Below, one piece after another: positions 24,750-32,958 of a stretch of 38,526 bases of DNA (its first letter is position 1; every line of letters begins with the position of its first letter). The stretch is taken from contig JAAYIR010000253.1 of NCBI GenBank assembly GCA_012523355.1, forward strand, positions 1 through 38,526, in the 5' to 3' direction. Below the pieces are notes generated by a model. That model worked only from the letters and a program-made list of their open reading frames with translations, made no database searches and was not told the origin of the DNA. A program made the translations under genes and the position numbers. Source of the stretch: a candidate division WS1 bacterium (lineage in GTDB: Bacteria; Armatimonadota; Zipacnadia; Zipacnadales; Zipacnadaceae).

Positions 24750-27539
24750 GTGCATGGTTGCAGTCACTACAAGAAGCTACTGAGCGCAGCGGGCCTAGGC
24801 GCCTGCTGCGTGATCCTTATGCTCGCGCTGGTCGCCGAATCCGCCTGGGCTCAGGGGCAGGAACTCATAGAGGTCGTGCATCCTGGCGGCCTCACCAAGT
24901 TCTCCATTGGCCGGCCCACTGTGGTCACCCTGGGAGAAACCACTCTCACCTACTGGGCGCGTCCCACAGGCCGCTTCCAGCTTTCTACCGGCCCCACTGC
25001 GCCCGTGGGCGGCGATCCTACCCGCAGCGGCGATGAGAACAAGGTCCTCGTCGGACGCGCCTACACCGGGACCAACGGTTTCCTGGCCTATACCGGAGCA
25101 ATTCAGTTCTCCATTGATCAGACCGCCGATGAGGCAACCACCGATGGAGTGCTCGTTGACCTCTTTAGCGTCATGACGAACACTGCTGCGAGCTCCAGCG
25201 CCGCCGCAGTCCCCAACTACTGGCCTGTCCCCCTCGCCGAGACTACCCGTGGGGCCACCGGCACCGCCCTCGTGCCTCTGGACGGGAAAGACCTCACGAA
25301 GGGCTCGATTGAGGCTTACCACAACTTTCAGTTAGTCGGCGACGTGTTGATGATTGAGATCGTCATCACGAATACCGATCTCAATTCCCACAAGGTGGGC
25401 TTGCGCCTGGCCTTTGATGCCGGCTTTGGCGGCACTGGCACTCTCGATGGAGCGCCGATCTTCCTTTCCACAGGTCTCGTGGCCGATACTGAGCGTGTCT
25501 TCCCCGATCCCCTCCAGCCCTCTGCCACCTTACCGGCCAGTTGGACTTCCTACGACGACCCCAACAACCCCTTGGTCTCCGTGAAGGGGGTTCTGGATAA
25601 CCCTGAGGTTCACGACTCAGGTATGGCCAATTCCAGTGCTGGAGCGCCAGATGCCCTCGAGTTCGGTCTCTGGAACCATATCGGCGGGTCCGGCATGAAC
25701 TTCCGGCCCAACAATAGCATCTCGCTCCTTGGCGAGAACTGGGGTGCGGCCGTCAAGTGGAACGAGCGCGAGCTGCCGCCCAGCATTTCGCGACGTTACG
25801 TCACTTACATCGGGTTCGGCGCCGCCCAGGCCGATTACATGAAGCCCTTCGCCACCATGGCCTACGGCCCGCTGCAGCTCATCGCACAGACATCAACCAG
25901 CGGCCTGCCCTCTCTGACCGATCCGCTGGGCCGCTCCCCCTTCCCTGTCTCCGTGTATGCTGACAACTTCGGCAGCGAGACCATTCAGAGCGCCACTGCC
26001 TCGATCAACCCTCCAGACGGCTTGGTCCTGAGCCCTGCCGACCAGTCACGCACCCTGAGTCTGGGCACCCTCCCGCGGAATCTCCTGGCCGGTGGCACCT
26101 GGACTCTGGATCCTGTCAATGCCCGTCCGGGAATCGTCACTATCGGTCTTAGCGGGCCCCGTGGCCGACCCGTGAACCGCAAGCTTCAGATCCCGGCCAT
26201 TCCGGTCCTGATACCGCGAGCTACCAGCAATGGCCTCGACATGATCTCCTTGCCCTACAACTTCATCAACACCGATGCCGAGCATGTCTTCGAGAGCCTG
26301 GGCGGGCTCCAGCCCGGTCAGAACGGCTCGTTGGTCCGCTGGGATCCTGCCGCCCTGGTGTATCGCTGGTTCCCGCACCCCTTTGTAACCAACATCTCTC
26401 CTGGAATAGGTTACTGGGTGCTGAACCGCGCCTCCAACACCATTGTCCTGCCCGGCGACGCTACTCCCTTGCCGAGCGACGCCTCCGTGAATGTGGAGCT
26501 TCCCCGGGGCTGGAACCAGATCGGCGATCCCTTCACTCTGCCGGTGCGATTTGACTCGCTGCAGGTCATTACCCCTACCAGCGGACAGATCGGCATTGCC
26601 GAAGCCATCAGTCAAGGGCTGCTGCAAGCCACCCTGTTCGCGTATGATCCTGACACCCAGAACTACACGTGGGAGACGAATGTCAGCAACCTTGTCATGG
26701 ACCCCTATGCGGGTTATTGGCTGCTGACCTACCAACCTCTCACCCTCGTTATCCCGCCGCCTCTCTCCGTATCGGTGGCCTCGGCGCCGCATCAGGTCGT
26801 GAGTCCCGCGGCGGACGGTTGGCGGACAGAGCTGGTGGTCAGTGGTCCCGGCCTCAACGCGCCGCGCACACTCGGCCTCGCCACAACGGCCCAGGATGGT
26901 CTGGACCGCCACGACATCGTGGCTCCGCCCATGCCCCTGACCGCCGCCGCGAACGTGACCTTTGTGTCACCGCAGAACACCCCCGGTTGCGTGGTGGATG
27001 TCAAGGCTGCCGACCGCAGGGAGAAGACTTGGCACCTCCAGGTCACCTGCCAACAACCACAGACTGGCCTCACTCTGTCTTGGCCCGACCTGTCCACCAT
27101 GCCCAGCGACCTGGTGCCGGTGCTTGAAGACGTGGCCACCGGGGCGCGCTGCTATATGCGGACCACCGCGCGCTATCAGTTCGATATGCCTGCCGCCGGC
27201 ACGCGCATGTTCAAGATCACCGTCAGCCCTAAGTCCGGGCTGACCCCGATGATCAGCGGCGTGCAGGCCCAGGCCACGGCCAGCGGCGGCGTGGCCGTCA
27301 CCTATGTGCTCAGCGCCCCGGCCACCGTGGACCTGCAAATCCGCAACCTGGCCGGCGTGGTGATCAAGCGCCTCAGCGCCGGCCCGGTAACCGCCTCGGG
27401 CACTCATACCCTGGTTTGGGATGGGCGTTCGGATAGCGGCAGCAGGGCGCCCTCTGGACGCTATCTCTGCGAGCTTGCCGCCCGTGCCCAGTCCGGAGAA
27501 GCCAGCAGCATCATCACAACGTTCGAAGTACGCCGCTAG
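24750..27539 (+). CDS. Exported protein with shared C-terminal module, 929 aa
   Basis: GTG start at 24750 with GAGGAGA about 9 nt upstream. A signal peptide ends near AWAQGQE (about 36). Residues 37-480 are a beta-rich region I do not recognise; it includes an asymmetric FDAGFGGTGTLDGAPIFLS stretch and ends in an Ig-like part. From about 496 the three-part module appears: MISLPYNF with GWNQIGDPFT, then DGWRTELVV with SWPDLS and YMRTT (about 689-828), and a FlgD-type Ig (835-929; IRNLAGVVIKRL, GRYLCELAA). It lies 26 nt after the pseudo-subtilase and is its closest relative in the C-terminal half. No catalytic motif; probably a surface or secreted structural or binding protein. Confidence 0.82.
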   Translation: MHGCSHYKKLLSAAGLGACCVILMLALVAESAWAQGQELIEVVHPGGLTKFSIGRPTVVTLGETTLTYWARPTGRFQLSTGPTAPVGGDPTRSGDENKVLVGRAYTGTNGFLAYTGAIQFSIDQTADEATTDGVLVDLFSVMTNTAASSSAAAVPNYWPVPLAETTRGATGTALVPLDGKDLTKGSIEAYHNFQLVGDVLMIEIVITNTDLNSHKVGLRLAFDAGFGGTGTLDGAPIFLSTGLVADTERVFPDPLQPSATLPASWTSYDDPNNPLVSVKGVLDNPEVHDSGMANSSAGAPDALEFGLWNHIGGSGMNFRPNNSISLLGENWGAAVKWNERELPPSISRRYVTYIGFGAAQADYMKPFATMAYGPLQLIAQTSTSGLPSLTDPLGRSPFPVSVYADNFGSETIQSATASINPPDGLVLSPADQSRTLSLGTLPRNLLAGGTWTLDPVNARPGIVTIGLSGPRGRPVNRKLQIPAIPVLIPRATSNGLDMISLPYNFINTDAEHVFESLGGLQPGQNGSLVRWDPAALVYRWFPHPFVTNISPGIGYWVLNRASNTIVLPGDATPLPSDASVNVELPRGWNQIGDPFTLPVRFDSLQVITPTSGQIGIAEAISQGLLQATLFAYDPDTQNYTWETNVSNLVMDPYAGYWLLTYQPLTLVIPPPLSVSVASAPHQVVSPAADGWRTELVVSGPGLNAPRTLGLATTAQDGLDRHDIVAPPMPLTAAANVTFVSPQNTPGCVVDVKAADRREKTWHLQVTCQQPQTGLTLSWPDLSTMPSDLVPVLEDVATGARCYMRTTARYQFDMPAAGTRMFKITVSPKSGLTPMISGVQAQATASGGVAVTYVLSAPATVDLQIRNLAGVVIKRLSAGPVTASGTHTLVWDGRSDSGSRAPSGRYLCELAARAQSGEASSIITTFEVRR

Positions 27540-27608
27540 GCAGGCGGCCCACTTCCGGATCCAGATCCGGAGTGTTCCGCGCGAGCCCAAGGGAGGGCTA
27601 GGGACCAA

Positions 27609-28667
27609 ATGACACAGATCAGAAGAAGCAAGACATGGCGCAGGCTGGCGTGGCTGCTCACTCTCGCCGTGGCAGCTACTCTCATGCCCGTGTGGGCTGT
27701 GCCTCCGGCAGCCGCCGAGATCTACCCGGAAGACGTGCGCCACTTCCTCGTCATGCCGGCCGTGGACCAGACCGGTTCTGGCCTGGACTACCTGAGCAAG
27801 ATGTTGACGGGCGAGCTGGTCCTGGCCATTGCCAGCGTCAAGGGGCTGGCCGCCTTGGAGTTTGAGCCCAACAACCCCAGCATCCGGCGAGCGGTCAGCG
27901 AAGGCCGGGTACTGCCGGTGCAGGTGGAGGCCGGTGTTACTACCCCCTCTGCGGCCATTCAACTCGCCCAGGCCCTGGGCCTGGAGGCCGTCGTGCTCAC
28001 GACTATCGAGAACGCTGCGTGGTCTGAACATCCGCGGCAGGTCAAGCTCATCGTCTCCGGCGCGGTCTATCCTGTGGAAGGTAACTACGATGCCCAAGCC
28101 CGGGAGGTCACCGCCACGCCACAGACCGAGCGCACCTTCAAGGTGGTGGGCGCCTCCCCGTCTCTCGCCGGATACACCGGTCCAGATCGCCCGCTCTATC
28201 GCGACGCGCTCCGTGATGCGGCTCGGCAGATTGCCGGCGTGTTTGTCGGTCTGACCCCCGTCTCGACCGGCGACGCCCGCCCCACCCGTCGCTCTGATTA
28301 CAGCTGGCTGGCCTACGTCGTGGGTGTCGGCTTGCTGGCGCTGCTGATCAGCAACACCAAGAGCAGCAGCAAGGCCCCTGGCGGCGTTTTGGCTCCCGTT
28401 CCCGTTCGACTCCAGGTGGAGAGCAATGGCATTCGTCTCGTCTGGCAGCCGCCACCGCCCAGCGACCTTACGGTCTTCGGCTATCAGATCCAGCGGTCCT
28501 TCAACGGCGGCCCCTGGCAGTATATTGATCAGGGTCAGGTGACGGCCTCCATGACCCAGTTCTTCGATCAGAACCTGGTCTCCGGCGAGTACCGCTATCG
28601 CATCGCCGCAGTCTATACCAACCAGGCCGTCAGTCCCTTTATCAACTTCGTGGGCGTCAGTTTTTGA
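27609..28667 (+). CDS. Second CsgG-like protein with TM segment and FN3-like domain, 352 aa
   Basis: A signal peptide (about 1-36) precedes a CsgG-like domain starting HFLVMPAVDQTGSGLDYL, parallel to VVVLPVIDQTG in the protein at 18221. IQLAQALGLEAVVLTTIEN aligns with its QALQAQRVVTATLK. A hydrophobic helix follows at about 235-250 (WLAYVVGVGLLALLIS), then an FN3-like domain (about 260-350; IRLVWQPPPPSDLTVFGYQIQRS). It is about half the length of the other copy because the acidic middle region is missing. The order is the same in both: export signal, CsgG-like domain, membrane segment, FN3-like domain. The terminator-like hairpin behind it (28698-28734) marks the end of this gene's transcript or a read-through control point. 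Confidence 0.75.
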   Translation: MTQIRRSKTWRRLAWLLTLAVAATLMPVWAVPPAAAEIYPEDVRHFLVMPAVDQTGSGLDYLSKMLTGELVLAIASVKGLAALEFEPNNPSIRRAVSEGRVLPVQVEAGVTTPSAAIQLAQALGLEAVVLTTIENAAWSEHPRQVKLIVSGAVYPVEGNYDAQAREVTATPQTERTFKVVGASPSLAGYTGPDRPLYRDALRDAARQIAGVFVGLTPVSTGDARPTRRSDYSWLAYVVGVGLLALLISNTKSSSKAPGGVLAPVPVRLQVESNGIRLVWQPPPPSDLTVFGYQIQRSFNGGPWQYIDQGQVTASMTQFFDQNLVSGEYRYRIAAVYTNQAVSPFINFVGVSF

Positions 28668-28697
28668 CGCGTCCTGACCATACGCCCCACATCGAGC

Positions 28698-28734
28698 GAG
28701 GCCGGCCTCTCTCCCGGGGAGGCCGGTCTCTGTT
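28698..28734 (+). terminator. Intrinsic terminator abutting the next start codon
   Basis: GAGGCCGGCCTC (28698-28709) pairs with GAGGCCGGTCTC (28719-28730) with one G-U pair and a 9-nt loop, followed by TGTTTT. The stem ends only 7 nt before the ATG at 28738, and the only purine-rich candidate ribosome binding site (GGGGAGG, 28716-28722) lies inside it. Confidence 0.8.
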
Positions 28735-28737
28735 TTC

Positions 28738-30735
28738 ATGACGAACACCTGCCTGCCGCGTAGCCTGTTGTTCCGCCGTTTGCTTGGCACTGGCCTTCTG
28801 CTCTGTATTTGCCTCGGCAGTGCCCTGGCTCAGACCTCCCGGTTCGGCACTGTCATCATCCGGGTGGCCGTCAGCCCGCGCAGCATTCCTGCCGACAACC
28901 AGACGCGGGCGCGCCTGCGCGTCGAGGTTCGCGATACCCAGGGGCGCGCGGTCCGCGACGGCACACTCGTGGTTCTGCATACCGACCTGGGCTTCCTGAC
29001 CCTCAGCGGTTCCGACCGTGCTACCACCGTCAGCCTCAGCACTCAGGGCGGGTTCGTGTCCGCCTGGATCGTCAGTGACGTCCCCGGCACTGCCCTGGTC
29101 AGCATCAACGCCGTGGACTCCCGCACCCAGGCCTACGTGGACTTCCTTCCCCCCGGCCAGACCGGCCTGGTCGAGACCCACATCGTCCGCATCGGCGGTG
29201 GCTGGACCGCCTATGCCTATGACTTGCACCAGATCGAGGCCCGCGACAAGGCTTGGGCGCGCTTCGACAAGCTCCGGCTGGAGGGTGCCGACGCGTTGCA
29301 GCTCGACGTGCAGCGCATGATCCTGCGCGGTGGCCCTGGCCAGCTCACCGACGGCACCCACACCCTCCAGGCCGAGGACTTCTACTTGGAGCTGCAGTCC
29401 CGCCGCGGCGCCGCCCGCGTGCTTGGCAGCGAGGGTGTCGAGCGTCTGACCTTTGACCTCTACACCCTGACACCACGGGCCATGGACTGGAAGCCGCCGG
29501 ACGACGCCTTCACCCGTGAACGCGCCACCAGTCTCACCTGGCTCAAGGCCCGCGAGATCACCGTCTTCAGCCATGAGAAGATCGTCTTCCGCGAGGCCGC
29601 GCTCTATACCCAGACCAAACGCGTTCTGAACCTGCCCCCCATCTGGATCATGGCTCTTCCCGGCTACAGCGGCGAATCCAACAATCAGATCGTGGGCCTC
29701 AACTCCACCGGCGGCGTGGCCTTCCGCTTTCCCTGGTTCGTCGCCGCCAGCGACGTTTCCACCGACGCCATACAGATCGAGAAGGGCGCCTCCGCCAGCA
29801 ACATCGCCGCTCGCGACGAATGGTCCCTCGGTCTGGTGCATGAGTACCGTACCGGCGGAACCAGCGGCACGCTCCAGGCCAGTGGCCTGCCCTATGATGA
29901 TTGGGGCATACGCTGGCGCGACCAGCGTCTGTTTGGCAACGGCGCACAGTCCAGCCTGGACTTGGCCTCCCCCGATCACCAGAGCCTGTTCCTCGATGGC
30001 AACTTCTATCGTAGCCTGCCCGGTCATAGCCTCGATCTGCGCACCTACTATCAGAAGCCTGTTGGCTTCGATGACACCTACGGCGCCAGCGTGGAATGGC
30101 TCACCGATCCGCGACGCCTGAGCCGCTCTGTAAGCTACCGCGTCGGTGGCTCCTTAGGAGTACAGAAGGGCGCACTAACCGGAGTGGAGTCCAGCGACCC
30201 TCAACTGGTCACTGGCCTGTCCAGCTACTTCGATGTGGCCTGTGCTCGCTTGGGCGCTCGCACCTACCTGACTCCCTCCGTCAGCGATAGCTTCAACTGG
30301 TACACCCCCGGTTACCAGACTAACTCCCTGCGGGCTGAGTTGCGTTTGGATCACTCCTTCGGTCGTTCGGCTGACCTCAGCCTGAGCTACGCGGCCCGGC
30401 ATCTCAGTGGCGACCTGGTGCGGACCGGCTGGGGCCAGCTTCTCAGCCTTGATGCTCGCTACCTCCAGGGCAACCGTTGGATGCTCTACGGCAGCTCCAG
30501 CCTCGACCTGACCGATGGTGACTGGTATACCTACACTACCTGGGACTACTACCTCAGCCCGCGCTGGCGTCTGAGTCTGCTCGGTACCTGGTACCAGCTC
30601 CAGGACCAGAAATTCGACGATCAGGAGATTTATGTAGGCACCAGGCTCTTCCAGGATCGCGAGATCGGTCTGGCCTGGTCCCGCCGCACCCATCGCCTCA
30701 CCGTGGAGCTTACAGGTCTCATGACCAGTTTCTGA
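28738..30735 (+). CDS. Outer-membrane beta-barrel protein with invasin-type Ig and OstA/LptD-like regions, 665 aa
   Basis: A signal peptide ends near ALAQT (about 32). Residues 38-135 match an invasin/intimin-type Ig fold (RSIPADNQTRARLRVEVRDTQGRAV, GTLVVLHTDLG). Residues 150-290 have repeating beta strands like OstA/LptA domains (DKLRLEGADALQLDVQRMIL, HTLQAEDFYLELQSRRG) and then LNLPPIWI, as seen before LptD barrels. Residues about 310-665 alternate polar and aromatic residues in strand-turn patterns and end in Phe (LTGLMTSF), the signal for outer-membrane barrel insertion. LptD normally lacks the N-terminal Ig domain, so an LPS-transport role is not proven; it may be the outer-membrane partner of the cluster. 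There is no good ribosome binding site at the ATG; TTG codons at residues 12 and 16 are alternatives. Confidence 0.78.
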   Translation: MTNTCLPRSLLFRRLLGTGLLLCICLGSALAQTSRFGTVIIRVAVSPRSIPADNQTRARLRVEVRDTQGRAVRDGTLVVLHTDLGFLTLSGSDRATTVSLSTQGGFVSAWIVSDVPGTALVSINAVDSRTQAYVDFLPPGQTGLVETHIVRIGGGWTAYAYDLHQIEARDKAWARFDKLRLEGADALQLDVQRMILRGGPGQLTDGTHTLQAEDFYLELQSRRGAARVLGSEGVERLTFDLYTLTPRAMDWKPPDDAFTRERATSLTWLKAREITVFSHEKIVFREAALYTQTKRVLNLPPIWIMALPGYSGESNNQIVGLNSTGGVAFRFPWFVAASDVSTDAIQIEKGASASNIAARDEWSLGLVHEYRTGGTSGTLQASGLPYDDWGIRWRDQRLFGNGAQSSLDLASPDHQSLFLDGNFYRSLPGHSLDLRTYYQKPVGFDDTYGASVEWLTDPRRLSRSVSYRVGGSLGVQKGALTGVESSDPQLVTGLSSYFDVACARLGARTYLTPSVSDSFNWYTPGYQTNSLRAELRLDHSFGRSADLSLSYAARHLSGDLVRTGWGQLLSLDARYLQGNRWMLYGSSSLDLTDGDWYTYTTWDYYLSPRWRLSLLGTWYQLQDQKFDDQEIYVGTRLFQDREIGLAWSRRTHRLTVELTGLMTSF

Positions 30736-30771
30736 CCTGCGTGAACCGTCCGTCGCTCATTCCCGGCGTTC

Positions 30772-30800
30772 TTTCGCCTTCTTACCCCCTATGCTATAAT
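30772..30800 (+). promoter_or_regulatory. Extended -10 promoter before queD
   Basis: TGCTATAAT (30792-30800) is a perfect extended -10; the -35 at 17 bp (TTTCGC) is poor, as tolerated by extended -10 promoters. Transcription would start near 30807, so the leader is very short before the GAGGTG ribosome binding site (30808-30813). Confidence 0.7.
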
Positions 30801-30821
30801 CTCTGGCGAGGTGCCTTGCCC

Positions 30822-31193
30822 ATGTTCGAACTCACTGTCGAGCGCACTTTCTCAGCAGCGCATCATCTGGAGGACTATGCAGGTCCTTGCGCTCGTCTGC
30901 ACGGCCACAACTACCGCGTCCTCGCGACTTTCCGAGGCGAGAAGCTGAACGTCGTGAACTTCGTGGTGGACTTCTCCACGCTCAAGCAGTTGTGTGAACA
31001 GGCCCTGGCGCCACTCGACCACCAGTGTTTGAACCACCTGTCGGTCTTTAGCGGGAGCAATCCCACTGCCGAGGCCCTCGCCTTGTATGTGTACCGCGAG
31101 TTGCAGCGACTGGCCGCCGATCAGCCGGTCCGGGTAGCAGCCGTCACAGTATACGAATCCGACAACGCCGCGGTCACCTATCGGGAGGACTGA
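30822..31193 (+). CDS. queD: QueD, 6-carboxy-5,6,7,8-tetrahydropterin synthase
   Basis: This enzyme converts dihydroneopterin triphosphate to 6-carboxytetrahydropterin, the first dedicated step to 7-deazaguanine (queuosine) bases. The 123 residues contain the zinc ligands His14/15 (SAAHHL), His27 and His29 (LHGHNY). The catalytic Cys23 lies in GPCARLHGH, Asp66-His67 in PLDHQCLN and the pterin-binding Glu112 in VYESD. The Cys upstream of HGH is the feature separating QueD from plain PTPS. I use the ATG at 30822 (MFELTVERTF), 8 nt after GAGGTG; an upstream in-frame start at 30741 lies before the promoter. One base separates its stop from queC. Confidence 0.93.
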   Translation: MFELTVERTFSAAHHLEDYAGPCARLHGHNYRVLATFRGEKLNVVNFVVDFSTLKQLCEQALAPLDHQCLNHLSVFSGSNPTAEALALYVYRELQRLAADQPVRVAAVTVYESDNAAVTYRED

Positions 31194-31194
31194 G

Positions 31195-31905
31195 ATGCGC
31201 TGTGTCGCGTTGCTCTCTGGCGGACTGGATTCCTTCGTGGCTGCGGCCCTGGCGCGCGAGGAGCACGAGCTGGTCTTGTCCCTGACCTGTGATTACGGGC
31301 AGCGTGCCGCTGCACGGGAGCTTGGCGCGGCGGCCGCCCAGGCCGAGTGGCTGGGGTGTCCTCACCAGACACTGCAGTTGCCTTGGTTAGGCGTGCTGGG
31401 GGGCAGTGCCCTGACTGATCCAGCGCGGGAGTTGCCGGAGCTTGCTGCTGAGGACCTGGACTCTGAAGAGACAAGCGAGGCCTCTGCGCGAGCGGTCTGG
31501 GTTCCTAACCGTAACGGCGTGCTGGTTAACGTCGCCGCGGCCTACGCCGAGAGCCAGGGCGCGGAGGCCGTCCTGTGTGGCTTCAACGCTGAGGAGGCCG
31601 CAGCCTTTCCGGATAACTCGCCCGAGTTCATGCAGGCTGCGGAGACTTTCTGGCGTCATTCGACCTTGACCGGTCTCCGCCTGCTCTCGCCCACGGCCAG
31701 GATGGACAAGGCAGAGATCGTGCGCCAGGCACAAACGCTGGGAGTGCCTTTGGAGTTGGTTTGGAGCTGCTATCGGGGGGCGTCCGGGCACTGCTGGACC
31801 TGCGAGTCATGCCACCGCCTGCGGCGTGCCCTGGAGCAGGCCGGCGCCTGGCTCGACTATTGTCGTGCCGCTCGTATCTCGCTTGATCCCAATCTGGGAA
31901 TCTGA
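31195..31905 (+). CDS. queC: QueC, 7-cyano-7-deazaguanine synthase
   Basis: QueC turns 7-carboxy-7-deazaguanine into preQ0 using ATP and ammonia. The 236-residue protein has the PP-loop SGGLDS at 8-13, the adenine-side VPNRNGVLVNVAAAYA and GFNAEEAAAFPDNS. The C-terminal zinc site is formed by Cys192, Cys200, Cys203 and Cys206 (SCYRG...HCWTCESC). It follows queD by one base with GGGAGG just upstream, so the two are coupled. QueE and GCH1-type FolE are not in the window, nor is QueF or Tgt, so the pathway must be completed elsewhere. Confidence 0.94.
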   Translation: MRCVALLSGGLDSFVAAALAREEHELVLSLTCDYGQRAAARELGAAAAQAEWLGCPHQTLQLPWLGVLGGSALTDPARELPELAAEDLDSEETSEASARAVWVPNRNGVLVNVAAAYAESQGAEAVLCGFNAEEAAAFPDNSPEFMQAAETFWRHSTLTGLRLLSPTARMDKAEIVRQAQTLGVPLELVWSCYRGASGHCWTCESCHRLRRALEQAGAWLDYCRAARISLDPNLGI

Positions 31906-31929
31906 GTGCCGCTATCGGAGGGATTCGCT

Positions 31930-32943
31930 ATGCTGGCTGCACGTTTATATGCTGCTCGTGAAATCCGCGTGGAGGAGATTCCCACGCCGGAGCCCGGCCC
32001 GGGTGAGGTTCTGGTCCGCGTGCGGACAGTATCTGTCTGTCCCTCCGACCTGCGTCTCTATGAACAGAATCTTGCCAGTGGCGGTATAGTTCCGGATCAT
32101 CCCATGATCCTTGGACACGAGTTTTCCGGCGAAGTCGCCGCGCTTGGGACTGGCGTGAACAGCCCGGCCCTCGGCACCCGGGTCGCGGTGGAGCCCAGTT
32201 GGTCCTGCCACGACTGCGACATGTGTCAGCGCGGCTACCCCAATCTCTGCCGCCACATCATTTTCCCCAGCTTCCCGCAGCGCGACGGCGCTCTGGCTGA
32301 GTACATCACCTGCCCCGCGGAGGCGGTCTTCCCGCTGCCCGACAGCGTTAGCTTTGCCCAGGGCGCGCTGGTGGAGCCGCTGGGAGTTGCCATTCACGCC
32401 CTGCGCCTCTCGGGACTCACGCAGCAGGACAGCATGGTCTTGCTCGGCGCCGGCGCCATCGGCATGTTTGTATTGCTGCTCGCGCAGATGCACGGTGTCT
32501 CCTCGGCCGCCGTGGTCGAGCCCATCGCTGGCCGCCGCAGTTGGCCTGAGCACCTGGGGCTGGGTCCGGTGGTGGAGTCCCATGAAGAACTCCGCGCCCT
32601 GGGTCTGGAGGGCGACCTGGTGTTCGAATGTTCCGGCGACAACCGCGCCATTGGCCAGGGCCTGCCGCTCGTCCGGCCCGCTGGGAAAATGATCGTGGTC
32701 GGAATTCCGCACCCCGACGAGGTCTGCTTCGACTCCGCCATCCCGCGCCGCCATGAGTTGACCCTCATCTTCTCGCGCCGCTCGCGCAATACCCTCGCCG
32801 AGGGCGTCAACCTGCTGGCCGAGGGCCGTTTGGACTTGAGCGATCTCCCCACCCGCACTTACCCTCTGGAGCAAGCCGCGGAGGCCCTGGAGGCCACCGC
32901 GGCCCGCCCGGGTGATATGCTCCGGGCACTGGTTACCCCCTGA
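31930..32943 (+). CDS. Zinc-dependent medium-chain alcohol/polyol dehydrogenase
   Basis: This is an MDR-superfamily dehydrogenase of the sorbitol/threonine dehydrogenase type. Catalytic zinc ligands are Cys37 (SVCPSD), His63-Glu64 (LGHEFSG) and Glu149 (ALVEPLGVA). The structural zinc site is Cys93, Cys96, Cys99 and Cys107 (CHDCDMCQRGYPNLC). The Rossmann motif is GAGAIG at 173-178. Length (337 aa) is normal. The open frame begins at 31906, but the ATG at 31930 has GGAGGGA 6 nt upstream. It lies 24 nt after queC. Substrate cannot be told; a sugar alcohol is plausible given the GHEFSGEV group. Confidence 0.87.
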   Translation: MLAARLYAAREIRVEEIPTPEPGPGEVLVRVRTVSVCPSDLRLYEQNLASGGIVPDHPMILGHEFSGEVAALGTGVNSPALGTRVAVEPSWSCHDCDMCQRGYPNLCRHIIFPSFPQRDGALAEYITCPAEAVFPLPDSVSFAQGALVEPLGVAIHALRLSGLTQQDSMVLLGAGAIGMFVLLLAQMHGVSSAAVVEPIAGRRSWPEHLGLGPVVESHEELRALGLEGDLVFECSGDNRAIGQGLPLVRPAGKMIVVGIPHPDEVCFDSAIPRRHELTLIFSRRSRNTLAEGVNLLAEGRLDLSDLPTRTYPLEQAAEALEATAARPGDMLRALVTP

Positions 32944-32958
32944 ATTGAGGTGAGCACC

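Noticed and set aside
26967-28790. 607-codon minus-strand open frame spanning two genes
   Set aside because: Crosses two well-supported plus-strand genes and shows no motif or ribosome binding site.
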